Positions 1-7,699 of a stretch of 64,000 nucleotides of DNA are shown piece after piece. Location: the NCBI RefSeq assembly GCF_014385005.1, contig NZ_JACRSZ010000015.1:1-64000 (forward strand). Direction: 5' to 3'. Under the pieces are notes generated by a model, which was not told the DNA's origin, searched no databases, and worked only from the letters and a program-made list of their open reading frames with translations. The DNA comes from Jingyaoa shaoxingensis. GTDB lineage: Bacteria > Bacillota > Clostridia > Lachnospirales > Lachnospiraceae. Made by a program: the position numbers and the translations under genes. Positions within the stretch are counted from its first letter, which is position 1, and every line of letters begins with the position of its first letter.

Positions 1-150
1 CCATAAGCCTGCTCCTTAGATTAGATTTAGAGTTTTTAGAGTCAACTCCCAAAACTCTAATCAATAGTTTACATGCAACAGCCAGAAATTTCGATACACC
101 CTCTTATTGGACGCTTACGGTATAAAAAGTATATTCCATATTGGGTATAA

Positions 151-311
151 TTTAAGTTTCGCTAAGTTTCACTTATATAGGTGTCTGAGGAAAATTTAAT
201 AGAAAAAACATGAAAAAGGCACTGAAAACCCCTGAATTATTGGTTTTACAGTGCCTTCTCTTTGACTAATGAGAAAAAACATAATAAATTTAAGTTTTGC
301 TAAGTTTCACT
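151..311. repeat. Direct repeat matching the 3' end of the XRE gene
   Basis: Positions 151-175 and 289-311 carry nearly the same 23-25 bp sequence (TTTAAGTTTYGCTAAGTTTC core). The second copy contains the last codons and stop of the XRE gene ending at 300. A duplicated gene 3' end can mark an old integration site, but the copies are only about 140 bp apart. Positions 1-150 show no other feature. Confidence 0.5.
216..257 (-). terminator. Rho-independent terminator of the XRE gene
   Basis: AAGGCACTGAAAACC (216-230) pairs with GGTTTTACAGTGCCTT (242-257) with one bulged base. On the minus strand the hairpin is followed by a T-rich run. It lies 43 bp past the stop of the minus-strand XRE gene. 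Confidence 0.8.
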
Positions 312-875
312 AAGTTCAGCATTAACAGATCGCCACTGCCTTTTCGGCTCAAATTTTCCACACCCATCACAGGTCTGCGGCCAGTTGATTTTCCACTCAA
401 AATACTCATCTCTGGTAATCTCACCGGATTTCAGTTCTTCTTTTCTGAGAACCCATTCTTTCATAAAATCATTGAGAACTCCATAATTGAACCACATACC
501 AACAGGTGGATGAGCAGGCCAGTTGTCAGAGTTATGGTAACGGACTGCGGTATCTTCGCTGGAATTGCATTTCTCTCCGGGATAAGTTTCTAACTGAAAG
601 AGATTGATAGCTGCCGGATTAAATTCATCAATCCAGAACAGGATTTCCATAAGTTCAGAAGCATCCATAGTAGTAGGTTCATGCAGTGCCAGTGGATTTA
701 CGTCCAGAATCTTAGCCATTTCAGTTACCAGATCTTTACGGGGAACCCTGTAATTCGTTTCGTATTGGGCAAGGCGGTTTGCACCTTTATCGCCCCAGCC
801 GAGGGCAGCTCCAAGTTCTGCCTGTGTCATATTCCGGAATGTCCGGATTTTTTTTATTTTATCACCGATTGTCAT
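300..875 (-). CDS. XRE-family transcriptional regulator
   Basis: A 191-residue DNA-binding protein. Residues 1-62 form a Cro/C1-type helix-turn-helix: MTIGDKIKKIR opening, NMTQAELGAALGW recognition region, and a YETNYRVP turn. The longer C-terminal part has Trp-rich stretches and a CDGCGKFEP motif and is not recognised. I chose the ATG at 875 because an upstream in-frame extension to 1013 would encode an unlikely Cys/Ser-rich leader ahead of the HTH and would cover the operators. It points away from the recombinases and probably regulates itself and them through two palindromes at 944-991. Its target genes are inferred. Confidence 0.8.
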   Translation of the reverse strand: MTIGDKIKKIRTFRNMTQAELGAALGWGDKGANRLAQYETNYRVPRKDLVTEMAKILDVNPLALHEPTTMDASELMEILFWIDEFNPAAINLFQLETYPGEKCNSSEDTAVRYHNSDNWPAHPPVGMWFNYGVLNDFMKEWVLRKEELKSGEITRDEYFEWKINWPQTCDGCGKFEPKRQWRSVNAELSET

Positions 876-943
876 ACCAAATTTCCAACTTTCTTTTTGA
901 TAAATCCATTTTACTACCAAAAACAAGGAATGTAAACAGAAAG

Positions 944-991
944 ATTCGCATTGAAGCGAACAAAACGCTTGACATTCGCATGAAAGCGAAT
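944..991. promoter_or_regulatory. Two tandem palindromic operators upstream of the XRE gene
   Basis: ATTCGC-ATTGAA-GCGAAC (944-961) and ATTCGC-ATGAAA-GCGAAT (974-991) are two copies of one dyad, 30 bp apart (about three helical turns). This spacing suits cooperative binding by an XRE dimer pair. A TTGACA (969-974) overlaps the second copy on the + strand, but no good -10 follows at 17 bp. Confidence 0.7.
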
Positions 992-1209
992 GTACGGATG
1001 AGGATAAATACATTTTGCAAATTATTGCAAAATTAGGTTGGTAAAATCATTCTGTCAGGCTTTATTAGTGAGAGGATTTTTTTGAAGAGAACAACATTTT
1101 GGTGTTTCTAGGCTGTAATAAGTGAAAGGATATTCAAAAAACTCTCTTTTGTACCTTGAAAACTGCATGAGCTGTATAATCTGATTCCACAGATGCCATA
1201 ACCCTGTAA

Positions 1210-1371
1210 ATGATTTTACTGGCGAGCGTCGAAGATACTCCGGAAACGGCTGGTAAGTTTGCGAAGAAGCTGCCAGCATTCAGAAATATTCTGATAGAGG
1301 TTGGCAGTAACGCTGACAGCAGATTATACGAATGGAAGCCAACACGCCGAACGGAATATGCAATGCTATAA
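1210..1371 (+). CDS. Possible small protein or gene fragment, 53 aa
   Basis: An open frame that reads like a real protein (ASVEDTPETAGKFAKKL, then a KPTRRTEYAML end), from ATG 1210 to TAA 1371. It has no recognisable ribosome-binding site and follows a stop codon directly. It may be the tail of a broken gene. No family recognised. The rest of 1021-1480 holds no other convincing gene. Confidence 0.25.
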   Translation: MILLASVEDTPETAGKFAKKLPAFRNILIEVGSNADSRLYEWKPTRRTEYAML

Positions 1372-1482
1372 CAATAGATAAACTGTGAGAACAAAATACG
1401 AAAAGGTAAGGTGATGCAATTGAGAAAATTGCAGGTATAGGACAACTGATACAAAGAATATGTTGGAAAAGAGGTGAGCATC

Positions 1483-1728
1483 ATGGTGAATCAGTCAGTA
1501 ATAGATTCCAGTGTTGATCTGGAGCAGTTAAAGGACATTGAAGATTTAATTCCTGATATGGATAAAGCTATTTCTGAGAAAGTGGAAACTTTTCTGGATA
1601 AATCCGGCGATCAACCGTATGCTCACATGAATGAAGGGTATGTGGTGGTCGTGGAAATGACCGGAGAAATGGATGCCACAGATGCCATTAGTGATTATCT
1701 TAGAAAAAGAACGGAGTTGATGTATTAG
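1483..1728 (+). CDS. Small acidic protein upstream of the recombinases, 81 aa
   Basis: An 81-residue, strongly acidic protein (DLEQLKDIEDLIPDMDKAI) of unknown family. ATG 1483 is preferred over GTG 1474 because GAGGTG sits six bases upstream of it. It lies 129 bp ahead of the first recombinase on the same strand, and the recombinases follow closely spaced, so it may be co-transcribed. It could be an accessory or control factor for recombination, by position only. Confidence 0.55.
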   Translation: MVNQSVIDSSVDLEQLKDIEDLIPDMDKAISEKVETFLDKSGDQPYAHMNEGYVVVVEMTGEMDATDAISDYLRKRTELMY

Positions 1729-1857
1729 ATGCAAGTCTTGAAAAAATATCTTGCGAAGCTACAGATGTTATGTTAATGTGAGGTCAGGGAAAATGAACGT
1801 GATACATGGTTTCTGACTTCAAATTCAATGGAATAAGTAAGTTGGGAGCGATGTAAA

Positions 1858-3531
1858 ATGGAACAGATGCAAATGAATATGCCAGATATATACGATGCTG
1901 CATTGTATCTTCGATTATCGAAAGATGATATGGAAGAGGGCGGTGCGAAGTCAGAGAGCAACAGCATTGCAAATCAGAGAGAGTTACTTCGGAGCTTTGT
2001 AAAAAGCCAGCCGGATATTCAGATCTTTGATATATATGTGGATGACGGATACTCAGGAGGAAATTTTGACCGACCTGAGTTTAAACGAATGACAACTGAT
2101 ATAGAAGCTGGAAAAGTAAACTGTGTGATTGTAAAAGACTTATCCAGATTCGGAAGAGAATATATAGAAGCCGGGCGATGGATCGAAAAGACCTACCCGG
2201 CTTTAAATGTGCGTTTTATTTCAGTTACAGACCAGTTTGACAGTAAAACAGCAGATTTTTCAGAGAAGTCATTTGTAGTTCCAATCAAAAATTTTGTAAA
2301 TGAAAGTTATTGCCGAGACATTTCCGGTAAAGTGCGAAGTCATCAGAAAATCAAACGTGAGAAAGGTGAATTTATTGGAGCATTTGCACCGTATGGTTAC
2401 TGCAAAGATCCGGAGAATAAGAACTGTCTGGTGATTGATTCTTATGCAGCGGATATTGTAAGAAAAATATTTTCATGGAAAATTGATGGGTTCAGTCTTG
2501 GAGCAATCGCAGAAAAACTGAATGTACGTCATGTGCAGTCGCCAAAAGAATATAAAAAGGCAAATGGTGAAAATTACAATTCCGGATTCCATAGTTCAGA
2601 TACACCAAAATGGTCGGCAGTGCAGATCAAAAGGATTCTGACCAACGAGGTTTACATTGGAAACATGGTACAGGGCAAGCAGGAACGAATCAGCTATAAA
2701 GTAAAGCAACGCCTGGATAAGCCAGAATCAGAGTGGGTGAAAGTAGAAAATACGCATCCGGCAATCATCAGGCAGAATGATTTTGATGTGGTGCAGAAGT
2801 TACTCCAATATGATGGCAGAGCATCGAAAACATCAGACAGTGCAAACTTTTTTTGGGGATTTGTGTTTTGTGGAGATTGCAAGACCCCGATGATACGCAG
2901 GGTAAATCAGTATAAGGGGAAGAAAAAAGCTTTTTATATCTGCCAGACAAAGAATAAAGGTGGAGATTGTACCAGACACAGTATTCCGGAAGAGGTGCTG
3001 AAAAGGATTGTATTGAAAGAGATTCAGGCATATACAGCACTTTTTATAGACTATCAGATGATTATGGAAGAACTTTGTGAGATGCAAGTTAGTTACGATC
3101 AGGTAATCGGTTATGATACACAGATTAGTAAGTTGCAGGAAGAATATAACCGTTATTACAGTCTGAAAGCATCTTTGGGTGATGACTTGAAAGAGGGACT
3201 GATCAGCAAAGCGGAGTTCGATGATTTTCGGGAAAGTTATGGAAGAAAATGTGAAGAACTGGAGCAGATGATTGAGAATCAGAAAAAGCTGATAAAGCAA
3301 ATGTTTGAGGGTGGAGTGTCTGCAACCGTTCAGTTGGAGGACTGGAAGAAATCACTGGAAATCAAAGAATTGGATCGCACATTGCTGGCACTGACCGTAG
3401 ATAAAATCTATATTTATGAAAACAAGCAAATTAAAATTCACATCCGCTATCAGGATATGATTGAGAAGATGAAAGTCATAAGACGGTTTTATGCGGAACA
3501 CAGGACAGAATGCAGGAAAGAGGTGGGATAA
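1858..3531 (+). CDS. Large serine recombinase 1 of 3
   Basis: A 557-residue site-specific recombinase. The N-terminal resolvase domain has catalytic Ser21 in LYLRLSKDD, a VDDGYSGGNFDRPEF block, and the VKDLSRFGREYIEAGR active-site Arg motif. A recombinase domain follows (about 170-300), then a zinc ribbon (CGDC, YIC..C, about 342-375) and a C-terminal coiled coil (about 400-500). GGGAG precedes ATG 1858. The gene abuts the next recombinase (TAA then ATG, no gap). Enzymes of this family cut and rejoin att sites to move integrative elements. The size is full length for the family. Confidence 0.95.
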   Translation: MEQMQMNMPDIYDAALYLRLSKDDMEEGGAKSESNSIANQRELLRSFVKSQPDIQIFDIYVDDGYSGGNFDRPEFKRMTTDIEAGKVNCVIVKDLSRFGREYIEAGRWIEKTYPALNVRFISVTDQFDSKTADFSEKSFVVPIKNFVNESYCRDISGKVRSHQKIKREKGEFIGAFAPYGYCKDPENKNCLVIDSYAADIVRKIFSWKIDGFSLGAIAEKLNVRHVQSPKEYKKANGENYNSGFHSSDTPKWSAVQIKRILTNEVYIGNMVQGKQERISYKVKQRLDKPESEWVKVENTHPAIIRQNDFDVVQKLLQYDGRASKTSDSANFFWGFVFCGDCKTPMIRRVNQYKGKKKAFYICQTKNKGGDCTRHSIPEEVLKRIVLKEIQAYTALFIDYQMIMEELCEMQVSYDQVIGYDTQISKLQEEYNRYYSLKASLGDDLKEGLISKAEFDDFRESYGRKCEELEQMIENQKKLIKQMFEGGVSATVQLEDWKKSLEIKELDRTLLALTVDKIYIYENKQIKIHIRYQDMIEKMKVIRRFYAEHRTECRKEVG

Positions 3532-5187
3532 ATGGCAAGAACAGCAAAAAGATATAAGAAAAACACAGAGAAGAAGATTCCTGGTATTCCGGTATGTATG
3601 GCTGCAATTTATGCCAGATTATCCGTAGACAATGATGAAAAAAAGTCAGAATCTATTGAAACACAGGTTACGCTGATAAAAGAATTCATTCAGAAGCACA
3701 ATGAAAATCCGGACAAAGAGTATGAGATTGCTGTATATGATATTTATTCTGATTTGGGAAAAACCGGAACAAATTTTGACCGACCGGGATTTGAACGGAT
3801 GATGAATGATGTCAGGGCAGGTAAACTAAACTGTATTCTGGTAAAGGATTTCTCACGATTTGGAAGAAATTATATCGAAACTGGCAACTATCTGGAAAAG
3901 ATTCTTCCTTTTATGAAAGTGCGGTTTATTTCTGTATGTGACAACTATGATTCATTTGCACCGGGTGCTAAGAATCAGGAATTATCCATGAATATCAAGA
4001 ATTTGGTGAATGATGCTTATGCGAAAGACATTTCTGCAAAAGAACGGGCTGCGAAACGTATTGCACAGAAAAATGGTGAATATGTGGGATCTACAGCTTC
4101 ATACGGATATCGTCTGGAAAAGGTAAATGGGATTTATAAGTTGATTGTGGAACCGGAAGCTGCAAAGATTGTCCGCAGGATTTTTGAAGAATATGCTTCT
4201 GGAGATGGTATACAGAGTATTATTGACAGGCTGTTTGAAGATGGGGTACATCGGATTTCGGACTATAACCAATATCATCATGTGTATTGTCAGGATGGAG
4301 AGAATCTTCATCAGTGGGGAAATTCTTCGATACGTGCGGTTTTAAATCGAAATAATTATTATGGTGATCTGGTTCAGAGAAAATACGAATCAAGATTTCA
4401 AAGAGGGGAAAAATGGTGTGACATACTGGATGAAAGTCAGTGGATTATTACGCCAAATGCCCATGAAGCGATTATCAGTCGAGAATTGTTTGACAAAGCA
4501 CAGGTCAGGTTAAAAGCAGCACAACAGAAAGCAGCAAAAACTACAGCAGGATGGGAAGAGGATGAAAGAGCATTTTACAATGTATTCTATTGTGGAGATT
4601 GTAAGCGAAAAATGTGCACACGCAGATACGGAAATGATGTGCTTTACTTTTGCAATGCTGCCCAGTATCGGGATGAAAGGAAATGCAGTCATAAATCTAT
4701 TTCCGAAGGAAAACTGCAGAAAATTGTCCGTTCGGAGCTGACCAGACAGTTTCAGTTATCTGACTTACGGAAAAAGGATATGTCTGCTATAAGCAGTGCG
4801 GTATTTCTTTCCAAAATCAAAGAAATTCAAGCGGAGATCAGGAAACTGGATGCAGATATGGAAAGACGTTCAGAAAAACTGGCACAGGCATTCATGCAAT
4901 ATAAAGAGGGTGAACTTTCCAAAGCAGCCTATATAGAAATGAAAGATGACCGTAATAACTGGAAAGAGTTCTGCGAAGAGAGAAAGAAGTCTTTGGAGCA
5001 GACTATACGAAAACTGGAAAAACAGCAGAAAGAAGAAGCCAGATTTTTACGAAGCCTGCTGGAGCTGGATGGGACAACCAGAATCAATGCGGAACTTGCA
5101 GAAGGCTTGATTGAAAGTATGTATCTATATGGTGATGGCAAACTGGAAATCAACTTCGGGTTTAAGGGGGCGGTAGAACATGAGTGA
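3532..5187 (+). CDS. Large serine recombinase 2 of 3
   Basis: A 551-residue member of the same family. Catalytic Ser31 lies in IYARLSVDND after a basic 20-residue N-terminal extension. Also visible are SDLGKTGTNFDRPGF, VKDFSRFGRNYIETGNY, a zinc ribbon (CGDCKRKMC, FC..C) and a long coiled coil. It starts one base after recombinase 1 ends and overlaps recombinase 3 by 8 bp, so the three are one translationally linked unit. The sequence differs clearly from its neighbours, which argues for division of labour rather than recent duplication. Confidence 0.95.
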   Translation: MARTAKRYKKNTEKKIPGIPVCMAAIYARLSVDNDEKKSESIETQVTLIKEFIQKHNENPDKEYEIAVYDIYSDLGKTGTNFDRPGFERMMNDVRAGKLNCILVKDFSRFGRNYIETGNYLEKILPFMKVRFISVCDNYDSFAPGAKNQELSMNIKNLVNDAYAKDISAKERAAKRIAQKNGEYVGSTASYGYRLEKVNGIYKLIVEPEAAKIVRRIFEEYASGDGIQSIIDRLFEDGVHRISDYNQYHHVYCQDGENLHQWGNSSIRAVLNRNNYYGDLVQRKYESRFQRGEKWCDILDESQWIITPNAHEAIISRELFDKAQVRLKAAQQKAAKTTAGWEEDERAFYNVFYCGDCKRKMCTRRYGNDVLYFCNAAQYRDERKCSHKSISEGKLQKIVRSELTRQFQLSDLRKKDMSAISSAVFLSKIKEIQAEIRKLDADMERRSEKLAQAFMQYKEGELSKAAYIEMKDDRNNWKEFCEERKKSLEQTIRKLEKQQKEEARFLRSLLELDGTTRINAELAEGLIESMYLYGDGKLEINFGFKGAVEHE

Positions 5188-6763
5188 TCAGAAACTGATT
5201 ATTGGATATTACCGCCTTTCCGTGGAAGATGACTCAGAGGGAGAAAGTAACAGCATTATTAATCAGAGAAAACTGGTAAAAGATTATATTTCCAATATTC
5301 CTGAACTGGTGGCTATGCCCTTTCAGGAGTTCTACGACGATGGATATTCTGGTTCCAGTATGGAACGTCCGGCAATTAAGCAGGTTCTGGAACTTGCCAG
5401 AGAGAACAAAGTGCAGTGTATTGTGGTAAAAGATTTTTCACGTTTTGCCAGAAACTATATTGAGATGGGAACTTATCTGGAACAGATTTTTCCATTCCTG
5501 GGAGTACGATTCATTTCTATCTCAGACCGATATGATTCTAAAGATTATAAGGGAAAGAGTTCGGATATTGAAGTACAGTTTAAAGGACTGATAGCAGATT
5601 TTTATGTGAAAGACCAGTCCGTAAAGGTAAAAGCGGCAGTCAGTACCAGACGAGGAAAAGGTGAGTATTGCTGTGGCTCTGCACCGTATGGGTATCGAAT
5701 CAATCCTGAAAATAAGAAAGAACTGGTGATTGTAGAGGACGAAGCGGAAGTAATCCGCAGAGTATTTGAACTGACCAATCAGCGATATTCCAAGATGGAG
5801 ATTTGTAAGTTATTCAATGAAGAGGGGGTATTGACTCCCTTGCAGTCTATGAGTAGACGACAGAAATCAGACAGCAAGAAAGCTGCATCAAGAGGATTGC
5901 AGTGGACGAGTGATATGATACGGAAGATTGTGGATGATAAAACTTATATAGGCTGTATGGTCTATGGAAAGACAAAGATTCCAGATCCCGGAACAGGGAA
6001 AGAAGTACCAGTGCCGAGAAATCAGTGGAAAGTAATGGAAAACCATCACGAGCCGATTGTATCAAAAGAGGTCTTTGAGAAAGCACAGTCCCTGCAGATC
6101 AGATACACCAAGAAAAGCAAATTTGACAGGGAAACAACACTATTAGGTGGCTATGTAAAATGCGGGAATTGTCGCAGAAGCCTGACTTCAAGCAGTCCGG
6201 TTCATGGTCATATCCTTTATAGCTGTGCGTACAGTAAAGGAAAAGAAGATACAGGGTGTTTTGCCGGGAAAGCTGATAACAAAATGCTGGAGCATATCGT
6301 ACTGGCAGAAATAAAGGCTTACTTACGTCAGAATATCAGTCAGGAACAGATGCAGCAATCCATGAGAAAACAGCATGAGGACAGTATAGAAGCCTATAAG
6401 ACGGAAAGTGCAGATTGTGAAAAGTGTCAAGAACAAATAAAAATCCAGAACCGCCAGAACTATGAAAAGTATCACGAGGGACAGATGAACCAGAACCAGT
6501 TTATGGAAGCCAAGAAGCAGTTGGAAGAAGAAAGAGAACGACTGCAGAAACGTGTACAGGAACTGGAAGAACTGATAAATGGTGAGAAAGAAATCCTGAT
6601 GAAAAAGAATGTTCCAGTGGAGCAGATGTTGATGTATTTAGGCTATGAAAAGCTAACACGAGAGATGTTGGAAGAATATGTGCAGGGAATATATGTGTAT
6701 GATGACGGGAGAGTGAAGGTGGAGTGGAAAGAACTAAGTAACAATAATGAAGGTACTAATTAA
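5180..6763 (+). CDS. Large serine recombinase 3 of 3
   Basis: A 527-residue serine recombinase. Catalytic Ser14 lies in GYYRLSVEDD, followed by YDDGYSGSSMERPA, VKDFSRFARNYIEMGTY, a zinc ribbon (CGNC, YSC..C) and a coiled coil rich in Glu/Gln. ATG 5180 overlaps the preceding stop (ATGAGTGA) and has a GGGGGCGG Shine-Dalgarno. It is the last gene of the trio; a hairpin follows at 6771. All three proteins look intact, with the catalytic Ser and the Arg-bearing motif present. Confidence 0.95.
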   Translation: MSDQKLIIGYYRLSVEDDSEGESNSIINQRKLVKDYISNIPELVAMPFQEFYDDGYSGSSMERPAIKQVLELARENKVQCIVVKDFSRFARNYIEMGTYLEQIFPFLGVRFISISDRYDSKDYKGKSSDIEVQFKGLIADFYVKDQSVKVKAAVSTRRGKGEYCCGSAPYGYRINPENKKELVIVEDEAEVIRRVFELTNQRYSKMEICKLFNEEGVLTPLQSMSRRQKSDSKKAASRGLQWTSDMIRKIVDDKTYIGCMVYGKTKIPDPGTGKEVPVPRNQWKVMENHHEPIVSKEVFEKAQSLQIRYTKKSKFDRETTLLGGYVKCGNCRRSLTSSSPVHGHILYSCAYSKGKEDTGCFAGKADNKMLEHIVLAEIKAYLRQNISQEQMQQSMRKQHEDSIEAYKTESADCEKCQEQIKIQNRQNYEKYHEGQMNQNQFMEAKKQLEEERERLQKRVQELEELINGEKEILMKKNVPVEQMLMYLGYEKLTREMLEEYVQGIYVYDDGRVKVEWKELSNNNEGTN

Positions 6764-6770
6764 ATGAAAA

Positions 6771-6818
6771 AACGCCAGAAGCAATAGTGTAGATTATTAC
6801 AGTATTGCTTTTGGCGTT
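6771..6818. terminator. Hairpin between convergent operons
   Basis: AACGCCAGAAGCAATA pairs with TATTGCTTTTGGCGTT. The T-run lies on the minus-strand side, so it is the better terminator for the two small minus-strand genes. It can also end the recombinase operon. Confidence 0.75.
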
Positions 6819-6827
6819 AATGGTTAA

Positions 6828-7055
6828 TTAGAATCGAGTATCTTTGGGTGGACAAGGATCATTGCCGTAGCTATCTTTGTCGCGAATACGTCCATGACGA
6901 TCGTGGATAACTAATTCTGATTCCTGGTTAATTGCGATATTTCGTCCATATGCGATTGCTTCTTTTTGTGTGTCAAAAGTTTTTGTTGCGCGAGTTGCAT
7001 TTTCGCGTTTTACTTGCCATTGTCCATTGTTAGGAACTACATGCTGGTTTGCCAT
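6828..7055 (-). CDS. DUF2188-family small protein
   Basis: A 75-residue protein with the DUF2188 pattern: HVVPNNGQWQVKRENA, then a DTQKEAIAYGRNIAI helix and a VIHDRHGRIRDKDSYG end. Function is not known; family members are small beta-rich proteins found widely in bacteria and mobile DNA. ATG 7055 is preferred over 7094 because AAAGGG lies upstream and the family starts at this His-Val-Val. It follows the 85-residue gene by 14 bp, so the two share an mRNA whose promoter carries a CIRCE-like operator. Confidence 0.8.
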   Translation of the reverse strand: MANQHVVPNNGQWQVKRENATRATKTFDTQKEAIAYGRNIAINQESELVIHDRHGRIRDKDSYGNDPCPPKDTRF

Positions 7056-7069
7056 ATTATCTGCCCTTT

Positions 7070-7327
7070 CTATGAAGTTGTAAAATGTTTCCAAGGAATT
7101 CTAGATGGATGGATGTGAGAGAGAAATCTTACAAGATCTCTTCGTCCATCATAGGTGGGGATTCCTCGACTATTCTGTGCCATGAGTACTGTTGGTACAA
7201 ATCCGAAATAACGAGAAAAAGTTTGACGAATAGCTTCTTTATTGGGATTAGTCAAGACGCTTGGTTTGACAACAGCTATTGCAAATGTAACGCCTTGTTC
7301 TTTAATGAGAGCTCCATCAAATGACAT
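7070..7327 (-). CDS. Small conserved-looking protein of unknown function, 85 aa
   Basis: An 85-residue soluble protein. It reads as a compact alpha/beta domain: FAIAVVKPSVLTN strand, a FSRYFGFVPTVLMAQ helix-strand, then GIPTYDGRRDLVRFL and HPSRIPWKHF. No family recognised. A perfect AAGGAGGA site precedes ATG 7327. First gene of a two-gene operon with the DUF2188 gene. The 5' leader is about 200 nt long and begins with a CIRCE-like palindrome, suggesting induction by protein-folding stress. Confidence 0.7.
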   Translation of the reverse strand: MSFDGALIKEQGVTFAIAVVKPSVLTNPNKEAIRQTFSRYFGFVPTVLMAQNSRGIPTYDGRRDLVRFLSHIHPSRIPWKHFTTS

Positions 7328-7391
7328 AACTGAGTTCCTCCTTTCTCAAAAACTGGGAAAGGTAAAATGCCATAAAATCAGCACATTACTG

Positions 7392-7420
7392 TTGAACTAT
7401 CTGCGAATATATGCTATGAT
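7392..7420 (+). promoter_or_regulatory. Promoter of a putative short RNA
   Basis: TTGAAC (7392-7397), a 17 bp spacer, then TATGAT (7415-7420). It faces the defence operon but is followed about 45 bp later by a terminator and no ORF. Confidence 0.5.
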
Positions 7421-7426
7421 TCAAGT

Positions 7427-7490
7427 GCTTATGTTGAATTTGTATATTGCAGATTCAGAATGAAAGGTGGCCTTAGAGCCATCTTTTTTT
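7427..7490 (+). ncRNA. Candidate small RNA, about 64 nt
   Basis: Predicted from the promoter at 7392-7420 to a terminator whose 8 bp stem AAGGTGGC/GCCATCTT (7464-7485) is followed by eight Ts. A weaker TGAAT...ATTCA stem precedes it. It has no ORF. It is antisense to the leader of the minus-strand CIRCE operon and lies upstream of the AbiL-like genes. Alternatively it could be a stray promoter plus attenuator. Confidence 0.3.
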
Positions 7491-7501
7491 TACCTTTATT
7501 A

Positions 7502-7528
7502 TTAGCACTTAGATAAAAAGAGTGCTAA
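7502..7528. promoter_or_regulatory. CIRCE-like (HrcA) operator
   Basis: TTAGCACTT-N9-GAGTGCTAA matches the CIRCE consensus (TTAGCACTC-N9-GAGTGCTAA) in all but one base, with the exact 9 bp spacer. It begins just downstream of the start predicted from the minus-strand promoter 7542-7570, the classic place for HrcA repression. Confidence 0.75.
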
Positions 7529-7541
7529 CTCCTGTGAATAC

Positions 7542-7570
7542 AAGATAGCACAAATAAAAAACAAAGTCAA
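7542..7570 (-). promoter_or_regulatory. Promoter of the CIRCE-controlled small-gene operon
   Basis: Read on the minus strand: TTGACT (7570-7565), 17 bp, TATCTT (7547-7542). The predicted start near 7535 puts the CIRCE-like dyad at about +7. Confidence 0.6.
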
Positions 7571-7631
7571 TATGTAAATGAGAAAAAATCACATTTAAAT
7601 TAAAAAAATGAAATAGAATTCTCTAATAATA

Positions 7632-7661
7632 TTGACATAAGAGAATAATTCACTTTATAAT
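7632..7661 (+). promoter_or_regulatory. Promoter of the AbiL-like defence operon
   Basis: Consensus TTGACA (7632-7637), an 18 bp spacer, and consensus TATAAT (7656-7661), about 40 bp before the ATPase gene. Confidence 0.75.
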
Positions 7662-7699
7662 GGTATAAAATATAATAATAAATGAAAGAGAGTAGAGAT

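Noticed and set aside
1134..1484. Minus-strand peptide ending VESDYTAHAVFKVQ
   Set aside because: It looks like peptides often called in clostridial intergenic sequence (TTGAAAACTGCA strings), has no ribosome site, and overlaps a better + strand candidate.
7427..7490. Retron or type III toxin-antitoxin RNA for the defence operon
   Set aside because: No reverse transcriptase nearby and no tandem RNA repeats; kept only as a generic small-RNA candidate.
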